Shown one piece after another: positions 8,656-16,761 of a stretch of DNA of 64,000 nucleotides; within the stretch, counting starts at the first letter, position 1; each line of letters begins with the position of its first letter. Origin of the DNA: Mycobacterium sp. URHD0025 (GTDB taxonomy: Bacteria > Actinomycetota > Actinomycetes > Mycobacteriales > Mycobacteriaceae); contig NZ_AUEQ01000012.1 of NCBI RefSeq assembly GCF_000426065.1, positions 248,001-312,000 of the forward strand, in the 5' to 3' direction. The translations under genes and the position numbers were made by a program. A model generated the notes under the pieces. It had not been told where the DNA came from, did not search any database, and was given only the letters and a program-made list of their open reading frames with translations.

Positions 8656-9150
8656 ATGGCACAGATAACTCTCAAGGGAAACCCCATAAACACGGTCGGT
8701 GACCTGCCGGCAGTCGGTAGCGCGGCCCCCAGCTTCTCGCTGACCGGCACCGATCTCGGTGCGGTCACCAGCGAGCAGTACAACGGCAAGTCCGTGCTGC
8801 TGAACATCTTCCCGTCCATCGACACCGGGATCTGCGCGGCCAGTGTGCGCGCCTTCAACGAGCGTGCGGCCGCAAGCGGCGCCACGGTGCTGTGTGTGTC
8901 GAAGGACCTGCCGTTCGCGCAAGCGCGGTTCTGCGGTGCCGAGGGCATCGAGAACGTCACCACCGCGTCGGCGTTCCGGGACAGCTTCGGTGAGGACTAC
9001 GGCATCACACTCGCCGACGGCCCGATGGCAGGTCTGCTCGGCCGAGCGGTCGTCGTCATCGGCGCCGACGGCAAGGTGGCCTACACGGAGCTGGTGCCCG
9101 AGATCGTCCAGGAACCGAACTACGACGCAGCCCTGGCCGCGCTCAAGTAG
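8656..9150 (+). CDS. tpx: Thiol peroxidase
   Basis: A 164-residue atypical 2-Cys peroxiredoxin that reduces peroxides with thioredoxin. The peroxidatic Cys60 lies in SIDTGIC, and the resolving Cys93 in ARFCGAEG; Cys80 is also present, the same three positions as in M. tuberculosis Tpx. The chosen ATG gives exactly the family N-terminus. CAGACT ends seven bases before the ATG, a near-consensus -10 for leaderless transcription. A strong hairpin follows the stop codon. Confidence 0.95.
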   Translation: MAQITLKGNPINTVGDLPAVGSAAPSFSLTGTDLGAVTSEQYNGKSVLLNIFPSIDTGICAASVRAFNERAAASGATVLCVSKDLPFAQARFCGAEGIENVTTASAFRDSFGEDYGITLADGPMAGLLGRAVVVIGADGKVAYTELVPEIVQEPNYDAALAALK

Positions 9151-9155
9151 TCGCG

Positions 9156-9194
9156 TTCGTCCCTCACCGGCGCGACGCGCCGGTGAGGGACGAA
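9156..9194. terminator. Perfect 19-bp hairpin between convergent tpx and tenA
   Basis: Arms at 9156-9174 and 9176-9194 are perfectly complementary over 19 bp around a single central base, so the real loop would be 3-5 nt. It begins five bases after the tpx stop and ends 19 bases before the tenA stop on the other strand. Because it is symmetrical it could stop transcription from both sides. No U-run follows on either strand, which is normal for mycobacterial terminators. Confidence 0.75.
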
Positions 9195-9213
9195 GCGCAA
9201 CCAGTGCCGGCGA

Positions 9214-9897
9214 TCAGACCGGCCACTGCTCGCGGCGATAGGCCGCGTCGAAGAACATCCACTCGTATTTCGCCGTGACCGCGAAATGGGCTTGCGCGGC
9301 GGCCTCGTCCGCCCCGCCCAGTGTCGGTCCGAGCCGATCCGTGAGTTCCAGCACCTCGGCGACGGTGGTCGCGTATTCCTCGCCTCCGTAGCTGTCGATC
9401 CACCGCTGGTAGCGCCGATCGGGCGAACCGCGTTCCAGCAGCGCCGTCCCGACCCGGGCATAGATCCAGTAGCAGGGCAGGACCGCCGCCAATCCCTCGG
9501 CGAACCCGCCTCCGTAGGCGGTGGCCAGCAGATAACTCGTGTAGGCGCGGGTGGTCGGGGTTACCGGCGTCGCGTCCAGTGCAGCCGCATCCAGCCCCAG
9601 TTCGGGCAGCAGTTCGTTGTGTAGTGCGAGTTCGACATCGAAGACCTCGGCGGCATGCCGGGTGAACATCGCGGTGTCGGCGAGTGTGGGCGCCTTGGCG
9701 GCGACGATCGCCAGCGCGCGGGCGTAGTCGCGCAGGTAGTGCACGTCTTGCGCGACGTACTGCGCAAACGCGCCGTCATCCAGGCCGCCGTCGGTGAGGC
9801 CCGTCAGGAACGGGTGCGCCAGGATGGCGGCGAATGTCGGTTCGATCGTCTCCCACAGTCGGGCCGACCAGGATTGCGGATTCGCGTCGGGGCGCAT
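9214..9897 (-). CDS. tenA: TenA/thiaminase II family protein
   Basis: A 227-residue all-helical TenA protein that salvages thiamine breakdown products by hydrolysing aminopyrimidines. The active-site Cys142 lies in LPCYWIY, the conserved Asp51 in QDVHYLRDYA, and the FFDAAYR closing helix is near the C-terminus. The start at 9897 gives the usual length. The long open frame upstream of it is non-coding in character. I looked for a thiamine-pyrophosphate riboswitch before the start and saw no matching core. Confidence 0.85.
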   Translation of the reverse strand: MRPDANPQSWSARLWETIEPTFAAILAHPFLTGLTDGGLDDGAFAQYVAQDVHYLRDYARALAIVAAKAPTLADTAMFTRHAAEVFDVELALHNELLPELGLDAAALDATPVTPTTRAYTSYLLATAYGGGFAEGLAAVLPCYWIYARVGTALLERGSPDRRYQRWIDSYGGEEYATTVAEVLELTDRLGPTLGGADEAAAQAHFAVTAKYEWMFFDAAYRREQWPV

Positions 9898-10094
9898 GTC
9901 ACCATCGTGGCAGGTCGCCCGCAAACGTTGGGTGCCACCTCTGCAAGCAGTCTGCCGCAACGATTTTCGTGACGGTGGGGCTTCGGGCGGAACCCAGGCG
10001 GATACTTTGCCCTGGCGCGCATGTGCATCGCGGTTCAGCGGTGTCCTGGACGGTGTGACCGGCGCCGCCACTCGCACTGGCTCCGGCGCGCGCG

Positions 10095-10110
10095 GTAACC
10101 GTTCGGTCAC
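10095..10110 (+). promoter_or_regulatory. GTAAC-N6-GTCAC direct repeat, MtrA/GlnR-type box
   Basis: GTAAC (10095-10099) and GTCAC (10106-10110) are separated by exactly six bases, the spacing used by OmpR-type response regulators such as MtrA and GlnR in actinobacteria. It lies about 135 nt before the RipD-type gene, and MtrA is known to control peptidoglycan-hydrolase genes in this group. It is a short motif, so chance occurrence is possible. It lies in the 347-nt gap 9898-10244, in which I see no gene. Confidence 0.4.
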
Positions 10111-10190
10111 GGTAATGCATCTGATCGTGCTTGTGCCCCATACGGATTGGGCAAATCGCTCACCACGCGGTACAAATGGTTGACTCGACT

Positions 10191-10219
10191 GACGACGACC
10201 CGCAGTCGATGTCGTCGTC
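10191..10219 (+). repeat. 9-bp inverted repeat in the ripD leader
   Basis: GACGACGAC (10191-10199) and GTCGTCGTC (10211-10219) form a perfect 9-bp stem with an 11-nt loop. It ends about eight bases before the GAGAG ribosome-binding site of the RipD-type gene. It could be a leader hairpin affecting translation or a protein-binding dyad. Confidence 0.45.
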
Positions 10220-10244
10220 CGGTGGTCGAGAGAGTTGATGTTCG

Positions 10245-10862
10245 ATGAGACGTACCTTTGCCCTTCTGTTCGGTCTGGCATTTCTGGTAGCGACTCCCGG
10301 ACTGGCCGGCGCCGCACCGATCGAACGCCCTACCGGCAATCAGCGTTATGTCGATCTCGTGATCGCCCGCGCGTTGTCGCAGCGCGGTGTGCCCTTCAGC
10401 TACGGGGGCGGCGATGTCAACGGGCCGACCCGCGGCGTCGCCCGCACACTGCCCGCTCCGGGCCTGACTCCGGTGACCCCGCCCGCCATCGGGGGCGGTC
10501 TGACACCTGGGCTGTCCACCCCGGCGGTAACCGCCCCGGTGCTGACGCCGGGTGTCGGCCTTGCCCCTGATCCGTCGTCGAGCGTGGTCGGATTCGATGC
10601 CTCCGGCTTGATCGTGTATGCCTTCGCGGGGGCCGGCGTGAAGATGCCGCGATCCTCAGGTGAGCAGTACAAGGTCGGTCAGAAGGTGTTGCCGTCGCAG
10701 GCACTGCCCGGTGACCTGATCTTCTACGGGCCCGAGGGCACCCAGAGCGTGGCGCTCTACCTCGGCAACAATCAGATGATCCAGGGCACCGAGCCGGCAG
10801 TCGCCGTCACGCCGGTGCGGGGCGCGGGTATGACTCCCTATTTGGTCCGCATCATCGCCTGA
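10245..10862 (+). CDS. ripD: RipD-type non-catalytic NlpC/P60 peptidoglycan-binding protein
   Basis: A 205-residue secreted protein: signal peptide 1-23, a Pro/Thr-rich insert at 65-110, then an NlpC/P60 domain. The catalytic Cys of the family (DCSG) is Ala119 in FDASG, and the catalytic His before the IYLG-type strand is Ser168 in QSVALYLG. The same two substitutions are known in M. tuberculosis RipD (Rv1566c), which binds but does not cut peptidoglycan. Hydrolysis is therefore not expected. A MtrA/GlnR-type repeat and a leader hairpin lie upstream. Confidence 0.85.
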   Translation: MRRTFALLFGLAFLVATPGLAGAAPIERPTGNQRYVDLVIARALSQRGVPFSYGGGDVNGPTRGVARTLPAPGLTPVTPPAIGGGLTPGLSTPAVTAPVLTPGVGLAPDPSSSVVGFDASGLIVYAFAGAGVKMPRSSGEQYKVGQKVLPSQALPGDLIFYGPEGTQSVALYLGNNQMIQGTEPAVAVTPVRGAGMTPYLVRIIA

Positions 10863-10941
10863 CCGCCGAAATTTGTGCGTCCTGGGCAGCTCAACTCTCC
10901 GTAGGCTGTGAGCCGTCGACGACGAAGGGCGCACAGGACCG

Positions 10942-12000
10942 ATGGAACAGATCCCCGCGATCACGCGAACCGTTTTTCCCGACATCAGTTCGCGCGCCTG
11001 GGAGCACCCGGCGGACCGGACGGCGCTGACCGCGCTGCGCCGGCTCAAGGGATTCGACCAGATCCTCAAGGTGCTGTCGGGGATGTTTCGCGAGCGCAAA
11101 CACCGGTTGCTGTACCTGGCCAGTTCGGCAAGGGTGGGTCCACGGCAGTTCGCCGACCTGGATGCGCTGCTGGAGGAGTGCGTGCAGGTGCTCGACGCTC
11201 CGGTGCGTCCGGAGATGTTCGTCATCCAATCCCCGGAAGCCAACGCGTACTGCATCGGCATGGACGATCCGTTCATCGTGATCACCTCCGGCCTCTACGA
11301 CCTGATGACACACGACGAGATGCGTTTCATCATCGGTCACGAGCTCGGCCATGCGCTCAGCGGACATGCCGTCTACCGCACCATGCTCAATCATCTGATG
11401 CGCCTGGGCTCGTCGTTCGGTTTCATCCCGATCGGAGGCTGGGCGCTGCGGGCGATCGTCGCGGCCTTGCAGGAATGGCAACGTAAATCCGAGCTTTCGG
11501 GGGATCGCGCGGGCCTGTTGTGTGGCCAGGACTTCGACACGGCCATTCGGGTCGAGCTGAAGCTGGCGGCAGGTAGTCATCTCGAGAAGCTCGACACGCA
11601 GGCCTTCCTCGCGCAAGCGCGTGACTATGACGCCACCGGAGACATGCGCGATGGGTTGCTCAAGCTGCTCAACCTGGAGTTGCGCACCCATCCCTTCTCG
11701 GTGCTGCGGGCCGCCGCTCTGACCAAGTGGGTCGACACCGGCGGATACGGGGCGATCATGGCCGGCGACTATCCGCTGCGGTCCGATGATGACACGGCGA
11801 GCTGGACCGAAGACGTCAGCGCGGCGGCACGCCATTACAAGGATGGATTCGACCAGTCCGATGATCCGTTGATCCGTGGCATCCGGGACGGTTTGGGCGG
11901 TGTCGTCGACGGAGTGGGCCAGGCCGCGACGAGCGCTGCCGACGCGATGGGCCGCAAGATCTCCGAGTGGCGCCGCAACAACCGGCCCGGCGAGGAGTAG
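10942..12000 (+). CDS. M48-family metallopeptidase, soluble
   Basis: A 352-residue zinc protease of the M48 group. The zinc motif HELGH is at 133-137, preceded by the ITSGLYDLMTHDEMRFII helix, and the third ligand is probably in SELSGDRAGLL near 200. Unlike HtpX it has no clear membrane segments, so it probably acts in the cytoplasm. The C-terminal 60 residues are Gly/Ala-rich and charged. An AGGACC sequence precedes the ATG. Substrate unknown. Confidence 0.85.
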   Translation: MEQIPAITRTVFPDISSRAWEHPADRTALTALRRLKGFDQILKVLSGMFRERKHRLLYLASSARVGPRQFADLDALLEECVQVLDAPVRPEMFVIQSPEANAYCIGMDDPFIVITSGLYDLMTHDEMRFIIGHELGHALSGHAVYRTMLNHLMRLGSSFGFIPIGGWALRAIVAALQEWQRKSELSGDRAGLLCGQDFDTAIRVELKLAAGSHLEKLDTQAFLAQARDYDATGDMRDGLLKLLNLELRTHPFSVLRAAALTKWVDTGGYGAIMAGDYPLRSDDDTASWTEDVSAAARHYKDGFDQSDDPLIRGIRDGLGGVVDGVGQAATSAADAMGRKISEWRRNNRPGEE

Positions 12001-12041
12001 CGGTCCGGTGGGTAGTTGCCGTCGGGTCTACGGTAAGCCCC

Positions 12042-12047
12042 TAGACT
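12042..12047 (+). promoter_or_regulatory. -10 element for leaderless start at 12056
   Basis: TAGACT fits the mycobacterial -10 consensus TANNNT and ends eight bases before the GTG start. This places the transcription start on the start codon and supports the GTG choice. Confidence 0.55.
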
Positions 12048-12055
12048 AGGCGCTC

Positions 12056-12838
12056 GTGGGCATCCTGTTTGGCTTCGCGCCGTGGATCATCTACTGGGTA
12101 CTCGTCGGCAATGTGCCGTTCCTGGTCGCCGTGCTGGTGGCTCTGGCGACGGCGATCGCGACGTTTGTGATCAGCCGGATCTCCGGCACGCCGGGACGCA
12201 CATTGGAGGTCGGCGCTCTCGCGACCTTCGTCGTGCTGACGATCGTGACCCTGGTGCTGAGCCAGGACGTCATGGAGCGCTGGATCCAGCCGCTGAGCAC
12301 GGTGGGCATCTTCCTGGTAGCGCTGATCGGCCTGTTGATCGGAAAGCCGTTCGTCCTGGAGTTCGCCGCGGCGGGCCAGCCGCCCGGAGTCGTGGAAAGC
12401 GATCTGTTCCAACGGATCGTGAAGATCCTGACCTGGATCTGGGTGGGCGCATTCGCCGGGATGACCATCTCCTCGGCGATCCCGCCCATCGTGCAGGGTG
12501 ATGCCACGATCCTGGACACCAAGACGCCGCTGTCGTTCGTCTTCTACTGGGTCATCCCGTTCGCCCTGTTGGGCCTGGCCGCGCTGGCCTCCCGGGTCCT
12601 GCCCGACCGGATGACGGCGGGGATGAACGACATCGTGCGCAAGACCACGTTCGTGGCGTTCTCGGAGGCCGAGATCGACCAGCTGTACTACCTGGCGCAG
12701 GAGCACGCCAACCGCGAGGTCGGCGCCGGGCAGGAGGCGTACGACGTTCGGGTCGGCGGATCCGGAACTCCGTTGGTGGGTGACGAATCCCGGATGTCAT
12801 GGCCGTCGACGTACAAGGTGCGCGACCGCAGGCGATAG
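12056..12838 (+). CDS. Multi-pass membrane protein, unknown function
   Basis: A 260-residue protein with about six hydrophobic segments in the first 180 residues (for example 5-40, 52-70, 80-100, 125-145, 165-190). A soluble C-terminal region with a charged tail (STYKVRDRRR) follows. There is no signal for a transporter or enzyme family that I recognise. It is probably expressed from its own leaderless promoter, and its stop lies 16 nt from the stop of the convergent CPBP protease gene. Confidence 0.75.
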   Translation: MGILFGFAPWIIYWVLVGNVPFLVAVLVALATAIATFVISRISGTPGRTLEVGALATFVVLTIVTLVLSQDVMERWIQPLSTVGIFLVALIGLLIGKPFVLEFAAAGQPPGVVESDLFQRIVKILTWIWVGAFAGMTISSAIPPIVQGDATILDTKTPLSFVFYWVIPFALLGLAALASRVLPDRMTAGMNDIVRKTTFVAFSEAEIDQLYYLAQEHANREVGAGQEAYDVRVGGSGTPLVGDESRMSWPSTYKVRDRRR

Positions 12839-12853
12839 GCAGGCGGTGACACC

Positions 12854-13540
12854 TCAGCCCGCCGGCACCATCCCGAGCAGGCCGAACATCATCACGATGC
12901 CCGGCAGCAGGTTGGTCACCTGATGGGCGATGATGCCGCCCCACAAGCTTCCGGAGTACAGCCGGGCCAAGGCAATCGGGATTGCCACCACCAGGAGCAA
13001 CGGAGCGCGCTGAGGTTCCATGTGGGCCAGGGCGAACACCAGGGTGGACACCGTCACGGCGGTGATCCGACCCCAGCGTTGTTCGAGCGCGCCCCAGAGC
13101 AGTCCCCGGTAGACCACCTCTTCGCAGATGGGGGCGACGACGGCCACCAGGAGCAAAACGGTCACCGCGACCGGCCAGACGGTCCGTACGCCCTCGTAGA
13201 CACCTCCCACGGCTGACGTCGCGTCCGGCCCGACGATCGACTGGTAGAGCAACGCCGCGGGCAGGGTGACGAAGAGGCCGCCGACGCCGAAGGCCACCCC
13301 GATACCGATGGCGCGCCAAGACCATTGCCACCGAAAGTCGATACGGGCCCCGTTGCCTCGCCATGACGCGATCGCGATGGCCAGAGCTGCGGCCACCAGT
13401 GTCGGCACGCCGATCGCCAGGGTGATCAACCAGGCGGGCGGTGGACCGGCGGGTGCGAACACGCCGAACGCTGCCGAGGTGAGCAGGTAGACGGCCTCGA
13501 CGATCAGGAATGCGCCCAGACCCCAACGGTGAGTGGTCAC
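12854..13540 (-). CDS. CPBP-family intramembrane metalloprotease
   Basis: A 228-residue membrane protein of the CPBP (CAAX protease and bacteriocin-processing) family. The glutamate motif EEVVYRG and the later histidines in FALAHME and GGIIAHQVTN make the metal site inside the membrane. Its GTG start overlaps the upp stop codon (GTGA), so it is translated with the URC-type operon upstream. Why a CPBP protease should be coupled to uracil genes is not clear. Related proteins also include catalytically altered scaffold members, but the key residues are intact here. Confidence 0.85.
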   Translation of the reverse strand: MTTHRWGLGAFLIVEAVYLLTSAAFGVFAPAGPPPAWLITLAIGVPTLVAAALAIAIASWRGNGARIDFRWQWSWRAIGIGVAFGVGGLFVTLPAALLYQSIVGPDATSAVGGVYEGVRTVWPVAVTVLLLVAVVAPICEEVVYRGLLWGALEQRWGRITAVTVSTLVFALAHMEPQRAPLLLVVAIPIALARLYSGSLWGGIIAHQVTNLLPGIVMMFGLLGMVPAG

Positions 13541-14166
13541 TTGGTTCCGAAGATGCGGTCACCGGCATCGCCGACGCCGGGCACGATGTAGCCCTGCTCG
13601 TCGAGTTCCCGATCCAGTGCCGCAGCGTAGATGGGAACGTCCGGGTGCGCCTCGTGCATCGCCGCGACGCCTTCGGGGCATGTCAGCAGGCAGACGAACC
13701 TGATGGAGCGGGGGCCGTACTCCTTGATGCGGTCGATCGCCGCGACGGCTGAATTGCCGGTGGCCAGCATCGGATCGACGACCACGACGTCCCGTTCCTC
13801 AAGATCACTGGGCAGCTTGAAGTAATACTCCACGGCCACGCGGGTCTTCGGGTCGCGGTACAGGCCGATGTGGCCTACCCGGGCATTGGGCATCACACTG
13901 AGCATGCCGTCCAGGATGCCGCTGCCGGCCCGCAGAATGGACACGAACACCAGTTTCTTGCCGTCGATCACGGCTCCTGTGGTCGATTCCAGTGGCGTCT
14001 CGACGTCGATGTCGTGGACGGGGATGTCGCGCAGCACCTCATAGCTCATGAGCATCGATATCTCGATGAGAAGCTGGCGAAATCCTTTGGTGGACAGGTC
14101 TTTCTGCCGCATCAGTGTCAGCTTGTGCTGTACCAGCGGATGGTCGATGACGTGCAGGTTTCCCAT
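13537..14166 (-). CDS. upp: Uracil phosphoribosyltransferase
   Basis: A 209-residue UPRT that makes UMP from uracil and PRPP. The PRPP loop DPMLATGNS is at 131-139 and the C-terminal GYIVPGVGDAGDRIFGT binds uracil. It is the third gene of a minus-strand set (GTP cyclohydrolase II-like, URC4, upp), separated from the URC4 gene by nine bases and overlapping the CPBP gene. In the URC pyrimidine-degradation route, UPRT performs the first step, so this copy may be catabolic as well as for salvage. Confidence 0.95.
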   Translation of the reverse strand: MGNLHVIDHPLVQHKLTLMRQKDLSTKGFRQLLIEISMLMSYEVLRDIPVHDIDVETPLESTTGAVIDGKKLVFVSILRAGSGILDGMLSVMPNARVGHIGLYRDPKTRVAVEYYFKLPSDLEERDVVVVDPMLATGNSAVAAIDRIKEYGPRSIRFVCLLTCPEGVAAMHEAHPDVPIYAAALDRELDEQGYIVPGVGDAGDRIFGTK

Positions 14167-14175
14167 GGTGTCCTC

Positions 14176-15393
14176 CTAGAAGACCGTGCCGTCGCTGACG
14201 ATGGACAACGGCGGCCGGCCGTCGTGCAGGCGGGCAGCGAGTGCGCGTCCGGTCGCCCAGGTTCCGCCCTCCAGCACGCAGGCCAGCGGTAGTTGCGGGA
14301 CCTCGAGATGGCGCACAACGAGGGGCGCCAATTCGTCGAGCAGCGCGACGGTCAGTGCCCGCCATTCCACCACGATTTCGTCGCCCACGGCCCAGTCCCG
14401 TTCGGCGAGCGCGGGATCACGCAACCGCAGGACGCCGGTGTCCAGGAGCAGACCGCCGTTTCGGTACTCGGGCAACCCGGTGAGGGCGTCGATGTCGGTC
14501 ACCGTGACTCCTGCCCATTCGAACGGCTCCAGCAGTGAATAGGTCAGCCATTGCGACAACTTGTGAAACGGCATCCATCCACGCGAGAGACCGGGCCCGG
14601 GGACCTCCGCGTGCGGCCAGCAGTCACCCAGCGGTCGGCCATCGATGGCGTTGCCGGTCAGCCACACTCCGGAGAGGGTCCCCAATACGGTGGAGAGCAG
14701 GTCGTGGGCCGCGACCGCGGGACCGGACACCGTGTCGAACAGCCCACCGGGCCGGCCGTGCGGGCCGAACACGCCGGGGTGAGTGGCCAGTTGCGTGCCG
14801 AGTCGGCGCAGCAGTTCGACGCGGCCTGCGAGCCCGACCAACGGGTTCTCGGGGCCCACCTGAAAGGCGGCGGAAAGACTCTCGGCGTCGAGGCGCCGGA
14901 GCGCGGTTGCATCGACCCGCAGGGGATCGCCGGGATCACTGGAGAACAATCCACCGCAGAAGGCATGCCAGCCGGCCACCCCCAGCCCTTCCGACCGGGT
15001 CAGGACCAGGCCGGTGTCGGATTCGGTGTATTGCCAGTCGGTTCCGGCGCCCGCGTCCAGTAGCACGCTCACGACCGCCAGGTCGATCATCGAGCGAGCT
15101 TGGGCTGAGGCATCCATATTTCTTGTGCGCGTGGATAACTCGGCTCGACGGTCGATCCCGCCTGCCTCGAAATGACGCCATCTGCTGTGGTAGGGGATGG
15201 CGAGCGTGGGGTAGCGGGTCCGCGTCACGTCGGCGACGCTGACGGCCGCGTGGTCCAGGGCATCGTCATCGACCAGGAACCAGGGCGACTGGCCGGCCCG
15301 CGCGCGCCGGAGAAGGTGTTGGGCCCGTTCGCGAATCGCGGCGGTGGTGCGCAGGGTGGCGACGGCCGCCGAGCCGTCCACGGTGGTGGTCAC
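14176..15393 (-). CDS. URC4/Urg3 family protein (DUF1688)
   Basis: A 405-residue protein matching the URC4/urg3 family, first defined by genes needed for uracil catabolism in Lachancea yeast. Recognisable stretches are IPYHSRWRHFEAGG, FQVGPENPLVGL, GLFDTVSG, the PGLSRGWMPFHKLSQWL block and the closing EWRALTVALLDELAP region. The reaction it performs is not established. Its GTG overlaps the stop of the upstream GTP cyclohydrolase II-like gene (GTGA), and upp follows nine bases downstream. This arrangement strongly suggests a dedicated uracil-degradation operon. Confidence 0.85.
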   Translation of the reverse strand: MTTTVDGSAAVATLRTTAAIRERAQHLLRRARAGQSPWFLVDDDALDHAAVSVADVTRTRYPTLAIPYHSRWRHFEAGGIDRRAELSTRTRNMDASAQARSMIDLAVVSVLLDAGAGTDWQYTESDTGLVLTRSEGLGVAGWHAFCGGLFSSDPGDPLRVDATALRRLDAESLSAAFQVGPENPLVGLAGRVELLRRLGTQLATHPGVFGPHGRPGGLFDTVSGPAVAAHDLLSTVLGTLSGVWLTGNAIDGRPLGDCWPHAEVPGPGLSRGWMPFHKLSQWLTYSLLEPFEWAGVTVTDIDALTGLPEYRNGGLLLDTGVLRLRDPALAERDWAVGDEIVVEWRALTVALLDELAPLVVRHLEVPQLPLACVLEGGTWATGRALAARLHDGRPPLSIVSDGTVF

Positions 15394-16664
15394 GGGATGA
15401 GTCCGCGGCCCTTGGCGATCTTGAGTTCGTCGACGCCGGGCACCGGCCCCGGGGTGAAGTAGCCGGCGGCCATCTTGGCGTCGATCTCGACCCGGGCGTC
15501 GTCGGGAATCAGCTCGTCGGGAATGTTCACCCGTTCGCCGACCTCGATCCCGGAACCGGTGATCGCGTCGTATTTCATGTTGCTCATCGAGACCAGGCGG
15601 TGAATTCTGCGGATGCCCAACCAGTGCAGGACATCGGGCATGAGCTCCTGGAACCGCATGTCCTGCACGCCCGCCACGCATTCGGTACGGGCGAAGTACT
15701 GGTCGGCGGTGTCGCCGCCGTCCTGGCGCTTGCGTGCGTTGTACACCAGGAACTTGGTCACCTCGCCCAGTGCGCGGCCTTCCTTGCGTGAATATGCGAC
15801 CAGCCCCACGCCTCCACGCTGGGCCCCGGCGATGCACTCCTCGAGCGCGTGGGTGAGATAGGGCCTGCACGTGCAGATGTCGGAACCGAAAACATCCGAA
15901 CCATTGCACTCGTCGTGTACCCGAGCTGTCAGTTCCACGGTCGGATCGGCCAGATCGCGTGGTGCACCGAAGATGTAGAGGGTCTGCCCGCCGATCGGGG
16001 GCAGGAACACCTCGAGGTCGCCGCGGGTGACGAGTTCTGGGTACATTCCGCCGGTCTCCTCGAACAGCACCCGGCGCAGCGCGGTCTCGGTGCATCCGAA
16101 CCGGGCCGCCACACCGGGCAGGAACCACACGGGCTCGATGGCGGCCTTGGTCACCAGTGCCGCACCGTTTTTCAGAAGCACTTCGCCGTCCGGATGCAGC
16201 CGTCCGGCAGCGATGGCCGTGGCGATCTCGGGCACGAGCACATGGGCCTTGGTCACCGCGATGGTGGGCCGGATGTCGTAGCCGGCCGCCAGCTCGGTGG
16301 CGAACGCGTCGGAAACCAACGCGCCCCAGGGGTCAAGGCTCACGATCGCGTGCGGTTGGCTCCACTGTGGGTATGGCCCGATCACGTCGGTGGGAGCGGT
16401 GTTGGTCAGGTCGGCACGGTGGGCGGGGGACAGCGCGCCGGCGGCGACGGCCAGTGCCCGGTACACGCTGTACGACCCGCTGTGGGTGCCGATCACATTG
16501 CGGTGTGCGCGCGTGGTGGTGGTACCGATCACGGGACCCCGCTCGGCGGCACTCGGTGCGGCCCAGTGGATCGTCGGGGTACCCGCGACAGCACTGTGGG
16601 ATGTCAGCCGGATATGTCGGGCCTTCGCGGGCTCCGCCGATGCACCACTCGATTCGACGACCAT
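15390..16664 (-). CDS. GTP cyclohydrolase II-like protein, URC1 type
   Basis: A 424-residue protein with a GTP cyclohydrolase II domain in its second half. The zinc ligands are Cys253, Cys264 and Cys266 (C-x10-C-x-C), the catalytic region is SRKEGRALGE at 292-301, and SNMKYDAITGSGIEVGERV ends the domain. The N-terminal 230 residues are unlike the DHBP-synthase part of riboflavin RibBA and fit the URC1 branch. Next to URC4 and UPRT it is more likely to act in uracil breakdown than in riboflavin synthesis. The ATG at 16664 follows AAGGAG, with a small CGGCGC/GCGCCG hairpin just upstream. Confidence 0.85.
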   Translation of the reverse strand: MVVESSGASAEPAKARHIRLTSHSAVAGTPTIHWAAPSAAERGPVIGTTTTRAHRNVIGTHSGSYSVYRALAVAAGALSPAHRADLTNTAPTDVIGPYPQWSQPHAIVSLDPWGALVSDAFATELAAGYDIRPTIAVTKAHVLVPEIATAIAAGRLHPDGEVLLKNGAALVTKAAIEPVWFLPGVAARFGCTETALRRVLFEETGGMYPELVTRGDLEVFLPPIGGQTLYIFGAPRDLADPTVELTARVHDECNGSDVFGSDICTCRPYLTHALEECIAGAQRGGVGLVAYSRKEGRALGEVTKFLVYNARKRQDGGDTADQYFARTECVAGVQDMRFQELMPDVLHWLGIRRIHRLVSMSNMKYDAITGSGIEVGERVNIPDELIPDDARVEIDAKMAAGYFTPGPVPGVDELKIAKGRGLIP

Positions 16665-16748
16665 CTCGGTGCTCCTTCCTCGGCGCACGCGCCGGCTGAG
16701 ACATTCCAGTGAACCCTGATTCGGCGGGTTCTGCATGCGGTGTCGCCG

Positions 16749-16754
16749 TATCGT
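16749..16754 (+). promoter_or_regulatory. -10 element for leaderless start at 16762
   Basis: TATCGT ends seven bases before the GTG start of the NYN-domain gene, so transcription would begin at the start codon. Confidence 0.5.
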
Positions 16755-16761
16755 CGGTGCG

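Noticed and set aside
9898..10094. Possible thiamine-pyrophosphate riboswitch before tenA
   Set aside because: The conserved core sequences of the THI element are not visible.
15394..16128. Upstream in-frame extension of the URC4 gene
   Set aside because: It lies inside the GTP cyclohydrolase II-like gene in another frame; the GTGA overlap gives the natural start.
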